Source of the DNA: Ilex aquifolium
Lineage: Eukaryota; Streptophyta; Magnoliopsida; Aquifoliales; Aquifoliaceae
Reading direction: 5' to 3'
Assembly (NCBI GenBank): GCA_951799425.1
Contig: OX637396.1
Coordinates: 10,381,201 to 10,445,200, forward strand
DNA: 64,000 nt
Positions within the stretch are counted from its first letter, which is position 1. Every line of letters starts with the position of its first letter. This document shows positions 13,554-25,850 of this stretch, one piece after another. The notes beneath the pieces were generated by a model, which saw nothing but the letters and a program-made list of their open reading frames with translations, did no database searches and had not been told where the DNA came from. The position numbers were made by a program, and so were the translations under genes.

Positions 13554-15412
13554 TGATTGGTTGGAAATGCGGTGTTGTTTCCTAACCGCTTAACATCACT
13601 CTCACCCTCAATGTGTGTATGTGGCTTATAGTGATGGGGGAGTGTCACTCTCCCTCCGGATGATGCAAGAAGATAGGAAACAACAACAAAATGGATGTGA
13701 ATGGAAATGTGATGAACAAAATAGATGGAATGAGATGCGGTGTGCACAAAAATGCTCCCCAATCGAAAGGAGTCTTTTGTGGTCGTGTGTTTTACTTGAA
13801 AAATATTCCAAGGTCGTCTCCTCAGGGAAGGAAGGGGAGTTTTGTGAAAGTGATTTTGCAAAAGTGAAAAGAAAGTGTAAAATCTTATATTTGAGTTTTG
13901 TGTTTGGTTTGTGAATGAAAATGCAAATAAAGCAAGTGTTGATTAACCACAAAGGTTCACTCCAATGGGAATGTCAAGCCAACTCAAAGCCTTCCTCCGA
14001 TTGAGCATAAATGAACGATTGATTCGGGGGAAGCTAGGGACGAGATTGGTGAGTAATCTAAGCATAAACCGTGACTAGGCCTACGGAATATCAAAGGCTC
14101 ACCAACTCATCCACTCTCAACCCCGTCAAACCGAACCATTTGACTCAAAAGGGAGGAAAGAAGAAGAGTTGAAATGGAATCCCCAAGAGGAATTTTCCCT
14201 TGGATTAACCAACTTAAATCCTAGCTAATCATACATAAAAATGAAAGACAAGCATAATGTAAAGACATATAATGAAGACATGAAGCATGAAAATTAACTT
14301 ACAACAAGAAATCTAAAGCTATGAAGAGAAATATTCAAAACCCATTTTAAGCTAAAAATGAAGAACTTGAAAGCATAACAATGGTGAAAAGTAAAGTGCA
14401 AGGCTAAACTTGAAATGAACATGAAATAGATGAGATTAAATTGCAAGGATTAAGAATTACAAGAGTATGAAAGCTTACTACAACAAAAACGGAGAAGAAA
14501 ATGCAAAAATGAAAATACTATTCATCATCTTCCTCCTTGGAGCTTTCTATCTCTACTCCTAAACTTAGGTAGCCAACTTCTATACAAGCTTCTAATGTTG
14601 AATATATGGAGTGTATGCCTCTCATTTTCGTGCATGGTGGTCCCCCCTAGCTGTGTGAACGAGCTCCCATCAAGAGAGGGCTGAATGGATGGCTTTGACA
14701 GGCTAGGGAGAGCATAGCCTGGCAGCCCACTTCCCTCCCCCTTCCTTCAATGTTCAAGCCTCAAAAGTCTTCCCCAAGGTGTAAGAGAGACATGGTTGTG
14801 TAAGGAAATGTTGGGGGAAACGTGGGAGAATCGATGGTGGGACCCCCAAGCAAGTGGGGCTGAGTTGCAGGAGCATCGGGGCTGCTTCAGGGGAGCGTAC
14901 CGGTACCCCGAACACCAGAAACTTCGGCGTACCGGTACGCGTATCGGTACCCTCTTTTCTACTCTAGACCACTTTTGGTAGAATCGGCATAACTTTTGAT
15001 CCAACCGTTGGATTGGGCTGAAATTTTGACACAAAATAGAAGACACCCAGATCTACAACTTTCATGTTTTTAACTTTTTCAAATTCTGAGTAGATCATGG
15101 TAAAAATGGAGGAACTCAGAGGCAGTACTTCCAAACGATGTGGCTGCTGATGCCCTTGTTCCCAAGCACCAATGCCTTCTTGATTTCTTCACTTTTAAGC
15201 CTCCAATTCTTCATGTATTGTGTTCATGCCTTCACCACACATCCATCAAGGTTGCAATGTCCTAAAATCAATCATTTAAGCTATAAAAGGTTGCAACATC
15301 AAAATATCAACATTATAGTTCAAAACGGCTAACTTCTAAGCACTTATATGCAAAAGTTGAGTTGAAATGCTTGCAATGAGGCCATGAAATATGCAAAATT
15401 ACGCACTCATCA
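13554..15412 (-). mobile_element. Ty3/gypsy-type solo LTR (Tat/Athila or LARD-like)
   Basis: An 1,859-base TG...CA sequence sits inside the old copia element between perfect 5-bp duplications TATAC (13549-13553 and 15413-15417). On the minus strand it starts TGATGAGTGCGTAATTTTGC and, near its other end, contains a CTGAGGAGACGACCTTGG stretch. Both resemble the long LTRs of plant Tat/Athila-type and LARD elements as I remember them. There is no primer site, polypurine tract or second copy inside, so it reads as a solo LTR left by recombination. The family name is less sure than the boundaries. Confidence 0.75.
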
Positions 15413-17177
15413 TATACTATGTTCCATTGTCCGTCCGTAGGTGCTTGACTTATTTCTCTGTCTGTTTTTCAACCTTCGTTTTCCACTACTTGAATATATC
15501 GAACGCTTCATTTTTGTGCTTCATGAAGTAGACCTATATTTTCCTAGATAAGTCATCACTAAATGTCACAAAGTACACCGCTCCACCTTTCGATGGAATT
15601 GGCGCGGTCTCCATATATCAGAGTGTATATACTCCAACACATTCTTATTTGTATGTTGTACTGCTTTGAAGCTAACCCTACACTGTTTTTCATAAAAGCA
15701 ATACTTGCAAAAATTAAGTTTACAAGTTTTTACCCCATTAGACAAACTGCGTCTGTGAAGTTCCCGCAGACCTTTCTCACTCATATGGCCAAGGCGTAAA
15801 TGTCATAGAGTAATGTCATCAGTACCCGAATCCAAAGGAGTGGTCACAGCTACTCCACCTGTAACAATACTCCCTACCAGTGTATACAAATTTTATTGTC
15901 GTTTCCCCTTCATGACAACCATGGCCCTTTTTACAACTTTTAGGACCCCACCCGTTACCATGAAAGGTGAAACCATTAGAATCAAGTGTATTCAAGGAAA
16001 TTAAATTCTTTTTAAGATCAGAGACATGTCGCACATCACCTAGTGTTCTTACCATACCATCAAACATTTTAATTTTGATGGTCCTAATTCCAATGGTCTT
16101 ACAAATTGAATCATTTCCCATTGGAACTGTTCCTCAATTATGAGGTTTACAAGTATCAAACCATTTCCTATAAGGACACATGTGATAAGAACATCCTGAA
16201 TCCAAAATTCATTTGTCAGCAAGATAATTCGTACCTATAGTGACTGATAATAAATAACTATTTTCCGTTCGAGCTATCTTGTGTAATGTCCACTTGATCT
16301 GAATTAGGAAATTTTCCTTTTCCCTCGAGATCTTGCTTTCGTTGATTGTAGTCCCTTTTCAAGTGCCCCTCCTTGTGGCAGTTATAACACTTGTATTTTC
16401 CACTACGCCTTCCTCTTGATTTGGAGTGAGACCTCCCTCTATTTTCAGGGTTCTTTTGGTTGCTCCTTCCGCGTTGTTGACTCAATGCACTTTTAGCCAC
16501 TAGTCCTTCTGCTTGAGAACTATTTCTCAGCTTTTGAATGCCTCAGTCTCCAAAAGAACAATTGTTACTTCATCAACATTGACAGTATTTTTTCCAACCG
16601 AAAGTGTAGTCACAATGCATCATAAGAATGTGAAAGAAAAGCCAAAAGAACAATAGCCTTATCCTCTTCTCCAACTGTCACCTCAACATTAATTAGCTGA
16701 GTAATAATTTTATTAAAAACATTGAGATGATCAAATAAATTTGTTTTTTTTCCATCCGCAATTGATATATTTTCTTTTTGAGAAGTAATTTATTTGTGAG
16801 CGATTTTGACATATATATATTTTTTAACTTTTTCCACAATTCATAAGCAGATTTTTCAGTTAGAAAACTATATTTTACCTCTGGTGCGAGATATAAGTGG
16901 ATGGCGCTCACAGTCTTCATCTCAAGTTCATCACAGTCTTCCATTGTCATGGTTGTTGGTTTCTTCTCGATACCATCGAGTGCTTTGACTACCCCTTGTT
17001 GCACAAAAATATCTTTCATCGTACTTTACCAAGGGCTAAAATTAATTTTTCTGTCAAAGAGATCCACCTCGAATTTACCCATCGAGATTCCTTTTCTTGC
17101 CATTGTACTTGAGTATAGGTAATTAAGAACAACGCGTCTTGTTCTTAATTTCCAACTTTCCTGTGCCGAACCTGGAA

Positions 17178-17189
17178 GCTTTGATACCA
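17178..17189 (-). other. Primer-binding site of the old copia element
   Basis: The minus strand reads TGGTATCAAAGC two bases from the LTR edge. This closely resembles the plant initiator-Met-tRNA site TGGTATCAGAGC used by copia elements. Confidence 0.75.
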
Positions 17190-17191
17190 CT

Positions 17192-17570
17192 TGTTGGGAA
17201 ATACTCGCAGCAAATTAGTCAGTACGATGACAAGAAAATAAATAAATGAAATAATCAAATCAAAAACACAAAGAAAGAATACCAATATTTTACGTGGTTC
17301 GACAAAACTCTTGCCTACGTCCACGAGGCGTGATTCAGTCACCTTATTCACTATTGAGAAAAATTGAGTACACAGTACAAGCCTCACCGCTCGAATTTTA
17401 TATCCAAAACCCGAGCTATTTTATACCCTTGTACACCCCACTCAATTCTCACCAACTCAATATGAAAAATACAACAGAAAGCTTTATTATTGGACTCTCA
17501 CTACACACTCAGATTCTAAGTAAAATTTCGGATGCTTGAAGACAGAGTATTAGCTTTCAGTATACTCGCT
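17192..17570 (-). repeat. Truncated 5' LTR of the old copia element
   Basis: This matches the first half of the 1410-2143 LTR at about 90% and stops abruptly after CAGTATACTCGCT. The remaining roughly 350 bases of the LTR are absent, so no target duplication can be read on this side. Confidence 0.8.
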
Positions 17571-17787
17571 ACAACAAGATGCTTGTTTGAATTTGCAAGG
17601 AATCTTTCCTCTTAATGGATGGTGGATTTAACGTTTAAGGTAATAAAGAAGCATTGAATTTGAATATTATAGTGAGGACATAGAACTATGACAATTGTTT
17701 TGCAATAAGCCAAAAGTTGCTCAATTAAAATAACCATAGTGGGACCCAATCAATTTTTGTCCAAACTTTGTCGGTTGATAATACTTT

Positions 17788-19065
17788 GGAAAAATTATAA
17801 TCAGACTTTCTGAGGTTTATTACTTAATCACTTATACCCCCTTGACATTTAAAATATTACACACAAACTCCTTAAGGTTTGTACGCGCATAATACATAGG
17901 CTCATGCCATCAATGTCTGTTAGTATTCATTTAGTAAATTGCATCCAGATCTTTAAAATTTGAAGCGTGTAATAATTAAACCCGTCAAGTTTAAAATATT
18001 ATAATTAGACAAAAAATATTTCAATTAAAGATATAATGTCAAATATTTTTAATTTTACAATCAAAATTAATGTTCTATTATGTCATTTATTGAAATAAAA
18101 TTAAAAATAAAAATTCAAAATTTTCCTAAAAAATTCATAATTAATACTGTTGATATCAAAATTTGAATGACCTCCACGTTAGTTTGTTGGGCTTCGATTA
18201 CCTGAAAAAGAAGTTGGAGATTGGAGAGGATATTCGGGGATCGACTTTTCAATACCTAAGTTAGTATGTGACTCAAAGATATGAACTGCATTTAGAAGTT
18301 AAGAGTGACATACCTCATCAATGAAGCTTGATTTATAGGAGTTCTGACAGTTTGAATTGAATATGGATTATGATTGAAGATCTAGTCAATCATATAAAGA
18401 TCCTTATCTTTATCTTTACACGTTGATTTGATGTTATCCTTGCAGTTAAATTTAGCTTATCTATGATATGTAGAATCATATTCAAATTAGAACTCTTGAC
18501 AAGATAGGTTGGACTTTGACTAAATTAACTTTTCACATTTGGTCAATTTTTTCATCATCAAGTGAGAACATATAAATAACCCTAATCAACACATTTGCAT
18601 GTTTCCATTATATCATCCATTGACATAAAAATCGAACAAAATCCTAAATTTTTGAGAAAAAATTAATAATTAGAATAAATATATTAAAGAACTCAATTCA
18701 ACACTCATTTGTATACAATTATACTGTCTATTAAAATAAAATTAAAAAGCAGGGGTCAAACTGTAATAGACACAATATCTTCTATCTTTAATTGGGATAA
18801 TTTGGTCGTTTAATAAATTTTGTTAGTTCCGTAACTAATAAGATGTCTAAGTATAATGTTTTAAACTTGAGAGGTCTAAGTATTACATGTCTATAAACTT
18901 TAAAAAGTCTGGGTGTAATTTACTAATAAATATATTAACGGACATTTATAGTAGGGGTCTAAGTATTACGCGCATATAAACATTAGAGAATTTGTATGTA
19001 ATATTTCAAATATTAGGAATCTAATAGATTATTAAGTGACAAACCTCCTTTGAGTGTTATTTTCC
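17788..19065. mobile_element. Fold-back element with long inverted ends
   Basis: The left arm (17788-17960, starting GGAAAAATTATAATCAGAC) and the inverted right arm (about 18890-19065, starting GGAAAATAACACTCAAAGG) are clearly related over about 150 bases with scattered changes. They share words such as ACGCGCATAATACATAG. The middle (about 18175-18620) looks like unrelated inserted DNA. The flanks show no convincing duplication. A Mutator-like or fold-back origin is likely. No coding capacity is seen. Confidence 0.6.
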
Positions 19066-20652
19066 TATAGATTTTAATGAACAAAAAAACATTGATTTTA
19101 AGGTGACAAGGGATGCTCTTACTAGGTGAATAGTGTGTTGTTTTAAGTCTCACCCTCTCGATATTTTTTTCTGACCTACCTATATGATGTTCTTACATAG
19201 ATTAAGAAAACAAGATGAATTCTATAAAAAAAAGTGTTACATGATGGCTATGTAAATGTTGGCTGGATTTGGATAAAATGGTCTGGTTATGATACTGAAA
19301 ATTTAATTTTTCAATGTTGTAACGCTTTATCCATCAATGAAACCATGACACGGTTAGAGTTTTTTAATTTTATTATTTCATTTTACTTTATGATTTTCAA
19401 AATCAAAAGTTACAAGCCAAATAAAAAAAAATTATAGTTACAAATTATTTTTTAATACGATATCAAAAAATTATTTGTTGATAGCATAGCATTGTCCCGC
19501 AGCTCATGTGAATTAGTGGGCTATATAGGCACAGCTCTGCGCAAGGAATTATATTAGAAGAAGCCCATCAAAGAGCTGACCATCGTTCAATAGATCGAGC
19601 GGTTCAATAAGTTAGTGCCCACTCCTATCAGGATGGGCTAGTACAACCCAATTATTCAAAGAAAATTGTCCAAAACATACGAAAACAATGGAATTGAAAA
19701 TTTTGATTCAAAAATTTGGAATAGGCAAAATTAATGACTTTTCATTTGAAGATCGAAGTGGATCCCGTGTTTGGGGGCAATGGAGACCGGTTGGCGTGAT
19801 TCAAAGAGACGTCTTTTGGGTTTTCATAACGGGTTTTTGATGCTTCAATGAGTATTGTTAGAGGGTAGTAAAACAATTTTTATTCAAAGTGGACTTTTGT
19901 CTAAATTATTTTTTTAAATGCACTTTTACTCTAATAAGTCGTATAAAATGTACCGGCCTTCAAAGTATCAAAAAAAATAAAAAAATAGATCGTAGTTGTA
20001 TTGGGTCATGTTACGGGTCTTAGAACTAGCCCATAGTAGGATTCTGATTAGACCAACCCATGTAAGGAAAATACTATGTAACCTAAATTTATAACTCAAA
20101 TTTGCATCTCAAACGAAGGGTGACTATTTGATCAATGGGTCCCATCAACTTTTTTAAATGGGACCCACTGATCCAATAGCCCCCTTCATTTGGGATGCAA
20201 ATTTGAGTTACATAGCATTGTTTCCCATGTAAAATGGAGCATGGATTTCATCATAATAAGCACAATTTTATAGGAAAGTTTTTTTCAATTGGTTGGGGGA
20301 GGGGAAAAAAAAGGGGGGGGGGGGGGGGGGTATCAATTGTAAAAAAAAAAAATGACATTGACATGCCTTACTAGATTCAAAATGCCACAGGGGCATTAAG
20401 ATGAATAATCATAGGCTGCAAACTGCTTGTTATGTATCAAGTTGGGTAGGACCAATTTTATTTTATTTTTTCAATTGAGAAAAGATGTTCATTTAATTAC
20501 CAATACGAAAATTAAAATCAATGGATATAAAACCCCATAGCTCGCAAGGTGGGCAGTTGACCCAATTCCATTGAAGGAATTGGGTAAAGATGGCTGCCAC
20601 AACCCGATGAGTGGCCCATTGGACCTGGGCTTCTAACTTTGGCTGATGAGCG
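19066..20652. other. Intergenic DNA with one MITE, no gene seen
   Basis: No supported coding sequence. It contains the MITE at 20066-20223 and a run of about 18 G at 20313-20330. The remainder is AT-rich. Confidence 0.6.
20066..20223. mobile_element. Hairpin MITE, probably Mutator-type
   Basis: About 160 bases with two arms of some 70 bases that pair. Both arms contain ACTCAAATTTGCATC and ATCAATGGGTCCCA or close variants. CCCATGTAA occurs on both sides (20057-20065 and 20224-20232), a 9-bp duplication if read at full length. The outermost bases of the terminal repeats match poorly, so a 7- or 8-bp duplication is also possible. Confidence 0.7.
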
Positions 20653-20879
20653 TAATTATATGTGAAAATTGGAAGTGGGTCTCCCTATATGGACTTGTTT
20701 GGACTTAAGTCCGTCAATGAAACTTATAAGGGGCTAAGTCTATGTTTAAAATTATATGTAATGACTTAAGTTCACTTTTTTTTTTTTATCTCAAAAATAC
20801 TCTTCCTTGAAAGGAAGTTAAATTAATTTCCTATTTTGGAAATTGTTATCCCTTAATTCAAGGTCAATTAAAATATGCC

Positions 20880-20916
20880 AATAAAATCTCTATCATAAAT
20901 TTAAAATTCAAATTCA

Positions 20917-20986
<70 letters not shown>

Positions 20987-21018
20987 CTCCATCATAAATT
21001 TAAAATTCAAATTCAAAG

Positions 21019-21099
<81 letters not shown>
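20880..21099. repeat. Duplicated (CT)n(TA)n block
   Basis: A unit of about 100 bases occurs twice in tandem. Each copy has ATCATAAATTTAAAATTC, then a CT run, then a TA run. A further TA run lies at about 21300-21332. Confidence 0.85.
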
Positions 21100-21100
<1 letters not shown>

Positions 21101-21299
21101 GCTGAGTTGTTATGGAGATGATGCAAGTATAGTGGTGGCGGTGGTGTAGAGTAAAAAAGAGCTATCGAAGTGGAACTTGAATGAGCTTTTGTGTGGTGGT
21201 GAGCATTGTTGTGGAGGTGATGACAACGTGATGGTTGACGTTGTTCAGTAGGTGACGATGGTGCATGGTGGCAGTGCTATGGTGAGGAAAGTGGTAACC

Positions 21300-21334
<35 letters not shown>

Positions 21335-21337
<3 letters not shown>

Positions 21338-21790
21338 ATTCATGTTACTATTTTTTTTATTATGTTACTGTTTATGTTACTGCTTTTGTTGAATATGTTA
21401 CTGTTCATGTTACTATTATTTTGAGCATGTTACTGTTTTTGTTGAGCATGTTACTACTATTATTTTACTAAATATTAATATTCAATGTTACTATTTGTTT
21501 TGTTTTTGAATATTACTATTTTTTGTGTTTGAATGGTACTATTTTTTGCGTTTGAATTTGAGAGAAATAATTATTGTTAAGTATGTTACAGATTTTGTTA
21601 AGCATGTTACTATTTTTGTTGAAGATGTTAATATTTTGTTGAATATGTTACTGTTGTTATTTTTTAAAAATATTAATATTGAATGTTTCAATTTTTTTGT
21701 GTTTAAATGTATTATTTTTTGTGTCCAAATGATAACTTTTTTTTGTATTTGAATGTTACTATTTTTTATTTTTAATGTTACTATTATATA
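21335..21790. repeat. Degenerate ATGTTACT minisatellite
   Basis: Roughly 20 imperfect repeats of ATGTTACTNTTTTTGTTGA-like units of 15-30 bases. Chance open frames over it are not genes. Confidence 0.75.
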
Positions 21791-21821
21791 TATATATATA
21801 CACCTAACCTATATATAGATA

Positions 21822-24800
21822 TCTATATAATAAAGTAGAGCGAAATTTGAATCCAAAAGACAAAGAGAGGTCCAGATCGTTTTAAGACAAAACATAAACA
21901 AATCTAATGGACAATATAATCACAACATAAAAGACGGTTCAGATCATCTCAAAAATTTTGATTCGATGGTCTACGATTAACCCTAAATTTTATTTTCCCG
22001 CCCAACAACATTTCTAGACTCTGGCGTATCATTTCATGACTCTAAATAGTTATCCTTCTAACGACTTGTCTGCACCTCTACGATTCTCACTCACTCCCAC
22101 CCGAAATATATCTCTACATTATTAAACGTCTGCCCCTCTCTCTCTCTCTATTTCTCTCTCATAACTTCTCCTTACCATCGCCATCGCCACCGCCAACCAT
22201 CGCCACCGCCAACCATCGCTAGCCCACCGCCAGCCATTGTCATCGCCAACACACCAGGTTTTGCTCATCCTCTCTATATCTATGTTCCTCTCATTCGGCG
22301 ATTTTATTTCTCACTCTCATTCCAACCCAGAAACCTCCCCTCCCAAAAATCCCAACCCAGAAACCCCCCTTCCGAAAACCCATCTATGTTCCTCTTCTTC
22401 TTCAATTTTCTTTCGCTCACTCTCACTCCAATCCAGAAACCTCCCCTCCCAAAAACCCCAACCCATTAACCCACCTCCCGAAAACCCATCTCTGATCCTT
22501 TTCGTTTGTATATTTTCGTGGAAAAGGGTTATTTGGGTTAGGATTTTCTGGAGAAATCTTTGTTTGATTTGAGTGAAACACCATATATGTGAGAAATCTT
22601 TGTTTGATTTGAGTGTATTTATTCTATCTCTCCGTCTCTATCTCTCTTTCAATCTATGCCCATAATCTATTCGACAAAATGCCTTCTGCTCGATGAATGA
22701 ACATTAAAAAAAGTGATGTCTCCTTTATAGAAGTTCACAGGGTCTATGGATGTAATGCACATTCAAGTGGTGTTCGTTGGAGGACCTGATTTATATTACT
22801 TATGTGTAGGTACCTATATATGTTGAAACTCAAGCTTTTCTAAAAATACTCTTAAAGGTGATATGGATGATCTGGAGGAGAATTTTATTGGGGCATCTTC
22901 AGCATAGTTGTTTTTTTATAAGTTTGTACTCTACTGAATTTATACCATTGCCACCGTGTGCTCGACGAAACTTCTTGAAAGAGCTATGGATACATTGCTG
23001 CCAACACCACAAGGTACTCCTCATTAAGGGTAAAACATTTTTCCTTACAAAATTCATCATCCATGTCTCATGTATATGGTTACTACAGAATTTATTATTA
23101 ATACTTATTATTATGTATTTTGTCTCTTAGAATGGGATTTTATCTCCACCACACGTGATGGTACACATTATGCTTTAAATTAAGATTTTATCTGATTGTA
23201 ATGGGTTTTGAGTTTAGTTTGGTTTGTTTTTTTTGGTTTTTTTTGGCATGTGCAGTTGGAGAGACATGATGAAGGAGATAGTGGAGATACCTTGCTGGAA
23301 AGTTGAGGTTCCTGTTTTAGCTAAGAAGGTCTAAATTTCGATATCAGATGTTCTTCCCTGCTTTTACAGTCAAAATTTGTGGTGTTTTGTGCTCTTTTTT
23401 TGTTGTTAAAGTTAATCTTTTGAGGTTATAAATTAGGAGTTTGTTTGATCAAGAAAAGCTTTTGATTCATATGCCCAATAATTAATAGTGGCAAGGTTAT
23501 TATTTTTCGATGTATGGATTATTGATATTTTTACCTTCCAAAAAGAACATTAGTAATTTTAGTAGCAGCGCCTATGTAGGTATGTTTCGGTAATATACGT
23601 TTGATGCTTGGACTGTTAGATCTGTCGATTGAGGCTAAATAGAGGATCTGAAGATAAAGATTTCTCTGCAAGTGCGTATAACCTACGTTTTTTATGCTTT
23701 GGCTTATGGAGATTTGTAAAGGTTGCAAAAAACATCAAAGAATAAGGTGTTTCTCTATATCAACCGAACGGTAATGACAATTGTGCACTTTATTTGGCTA
23801 CTCTCAACAATTTTGGAGATGTTGTACAATAAGTAATTGAAATATTCTTAATTACTTCTATTTGGGATTGGTTTGTTCATTCTTAAAATTGGCATTAGTG
23901 GGACAGGTTTGTTCATCATTAGATTGGGTATTTTTTGTTTCATGTTCAACTTTTCGGCTCTTTTCTGGTATATTTAGTTTTAGCTTTTTCCTTCTTTTTT
24001 TTTCCTAATTTAGTTCTTTTTGTTTAATTGTCTTATTTTTAGTTTATAGTTTAGTTATGCCCAAAAAAAAAAGTTTATGGTTTAGGATTTGATATTGACA
24101 AAAGTAGAGAGGAATGGAGAGAATATTGGCTTCTTCATTTGTGATTTGATTATAAAGTGATCCCATTACATGGGTTGCCTCTCATCTCTCTCAATGTTGG
24201 TCTTAATTGACTTTTAAAACCAAAATTGTAGTTGGTTGTAATGGTATTCCATATTCAAACTAGATATTCTTTTTAGCAGATTTACCCACAAATGTTGGGA
24301 AAATGAACTCCCCTTTGATGCAAAGAGAAGAGGCCATGAAGAAGAGCGTAGAGTTTCTGTGGACAGATGATGTTCTTTTTATTAGAAAATAACACCAGAT
24401 ACAATGCAACATTTGTGACATCACTTTTTACAAGGTATTTTCCTTTTTTTTGTATTTATTCCTTACCATGTTGCCAAAAATTCATTGGCATAGAGCTTAC
24501 GCCAGATTGTATACATTCCTTATCATAGGTATTCTTAACTTGGTTGGATTTGATGGGATTTTGAAATATAACGTTGAACTATATTTTGTGTTAATTTTGT
24601 TGGATTATATGTTGTGGGATTGCTAAATGATTGAATTAAGGTAGGATTGTGACGTGATGGCGAGTTCGATAATTTTGGGTTATGTTTTTTATGGAAATTT
24701 TGTCGAATGTTATAATGAAATAAATGGTTCAAATTAATGTCAACTCTATTGAGGAGGCACAATATATTAATTTTTTTTGTTACTACGTGCCATCATGTAT

Positions 24801-24910
24801 GGGTAATTATTTGCGATTTTTTACGAGTTATATAGTGCCTCTAACTTGATTGTTGTTCGTTGATTTTTTTTACAAGTTGTATAGTGCCTTCAGGCACGGG
24901 CAATTTCTAG
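21822..24910 (+). mobile_element. Helitron, non-autonomous, inside the MULE
   Basis: It starts TCTATATAATAAAGTAGAG after an A. It ends with the hairpin GTGCCTTCAGGCAC (24884-24897), then GGGCAATTT and CTAG followed by T. This is insertion between A and T with 5'-TC, 3'-CTRR and a terminal hairpin, the full Helitron signature. The 3.1 kb interior has CT-rich leader-like DNA and GCCACC triplets (about 22140-22250). It also has exon-like segments with splice-like edges (about 22900-23010 and 23257-23331), suggesting captured host fragments. No Rep/helicase protein is seen. It shares both ends with the element at 62763-63507. Confidence 0.85.
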
Positions 24911-25185
24911 TAGATAGATAAGAGAGAGGAAAATTTTTAATGTTAGTCAAACTCTTAACCTATATATGCATATAGATAGATATGAGAGAGAAAAGATTTT
25001 AATGTTAGTCAAACTCCTAAGATTTAAGAGTTTTTAATTTTTAGTTTTATTTCACTTCTAAAGGGAAGGGATAGTATGGTAAAATTGACAAAAAACGGAC
25101 TTCATAACAAATAAGTTTCATTGACGGACTTAAGTCTAAACAAGTACATATAGGGGGACCGACCTCCAAATTTCCCTAATTATAT

Positions 25186-25447
25186 ATATAAAAAAATAGT
25201 TAACCTAAATTCTGGCAGAACATGAAACTAAGTAGGACAAATAAAAGAAAATTACCCAAAATAAAACGAAAGGACTTTTTTACCCAATAAAATCCAAAAA
25301 CAAATCAAGTCTCATCTTATCATTTTTTTCATAAGCAATCAAAATTGAATTTATACTACCTATCACATGAGAATGATTCTTAAAGTATATGTAGTGTTAT
25401 TTGATATTAAAATATCGGACTAGTATTTGATTACATTACAAGACTAG
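25186..25447. other. Short intergenic stretch, nothing recognised
   Basis: AT-rich DNA between the MULE and a copia LTR remnant. No feature could be assigned. Confidence 0.5.
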
Positions 25448-25850
25448 TGTTGGAATTTGACCCAAATTCTCTAATTATCATGAAGAAGAGTTTCAATATA
25501 CCATGAATATGTATATTAAACATGTGATAGGAACGATCAAGTTATATCTGAATAGGTTTGGGTCACAGTATTTTATCTCTATAAATATGGTTGCCAAATG
25601 ATCAGCTTTTCAATGAATAATACATCGATATAGATGTTTAGTCTGTGGATGTAAGTATATGTTGTATCGAACTACGTTATATTTTTGTATTTTGTTTTTA
25701 TTGTTTTCTTATCTTTGAATTCCTATCTTCCAACAAATATTATTTGTGTTAATTATCCGCCGTGTAAAACTAACAAATGGTATCAGAGTTATGTTCGAAC
25801 AACTAGGATTCGAAACATGGATCTTGTTGCAATTGTTCTACTTTCTCACT
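25448..25850 (+). mobile_element. Copia LTR remnant with primer site
   Basis: A 328-base LTR (25448-25775) begins TGTTGGAATTTGACCC and ends AAAACTAACA. Two bases later comes TGGTATCAGAG, the initiator-Met-tRNA site of plant copia elements. Only a short leader follows and no coding part is present. This is therefore a 5' fragment of a copia fossil in plus orientation. Confidence 0.8.

Larger units (their letters stand above)
1410..17570 (-). mobile_element. Old Ty1/copia element (Tork-like), heavily interrupted
   Basis: This is a minus-strand copia fossil. Reading right to left it shows a truncated 5' LTR (17192-17570), a tRNA-iMet-type primer site, gag-like sequence with a CCHC knuckle (CYNCHKEGHLKRDC-like, about 16370), integrase-like sequence (about 15420-15800 and 13100-13550), reverse transcriptase (about 12360-12650, continuing at 2900-3030) and RNase H (about 2250-2600, with STTEAEYMA). 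The intact 3' LTR is at 1410-2143. The shared LTR stretch differs at roughly 36 of 378 positions by eye (about 9-10%), so it is the oldest layer here. A CACTA element (3034-12355) and a Ty3-type solo LTR (13554-15412) are inserted in it. It is clearly broken many times over. The Tork assignment rests on the gag and RNase H wording and is moderately sure. Confidence 0.85.
20662..25176. mobile_element. Mutator-like element (MULE), non-autonomous, with a nested Helitron
   Basis: The left end (GTGAAAATTGGAAGTGGG) and the inverted right end (GGGAAATTTGGAGGTCGG) continue as about 65 bases of inverted repeat, including the shared ACTTAAGTCCGTCAATGAAA. Perfect 9-bp TAATTATAT lies on both sides (20653-20661 and 25177-25185), the duplication length typical of Mutator. 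Apart from the Helitron at 21822-24910, the interior is microsatellite and ATGTTACT minisatellite with no transposase, about 1.4 kb in all. Confidence 0.85.

Noticed and set aside
19490-19660. tRNA-like sequence (GCGGTTCAATAAG, CCCACTCCTATCAGG)
   Set aside because: No cloverleaf could be built and the B-box is poor.
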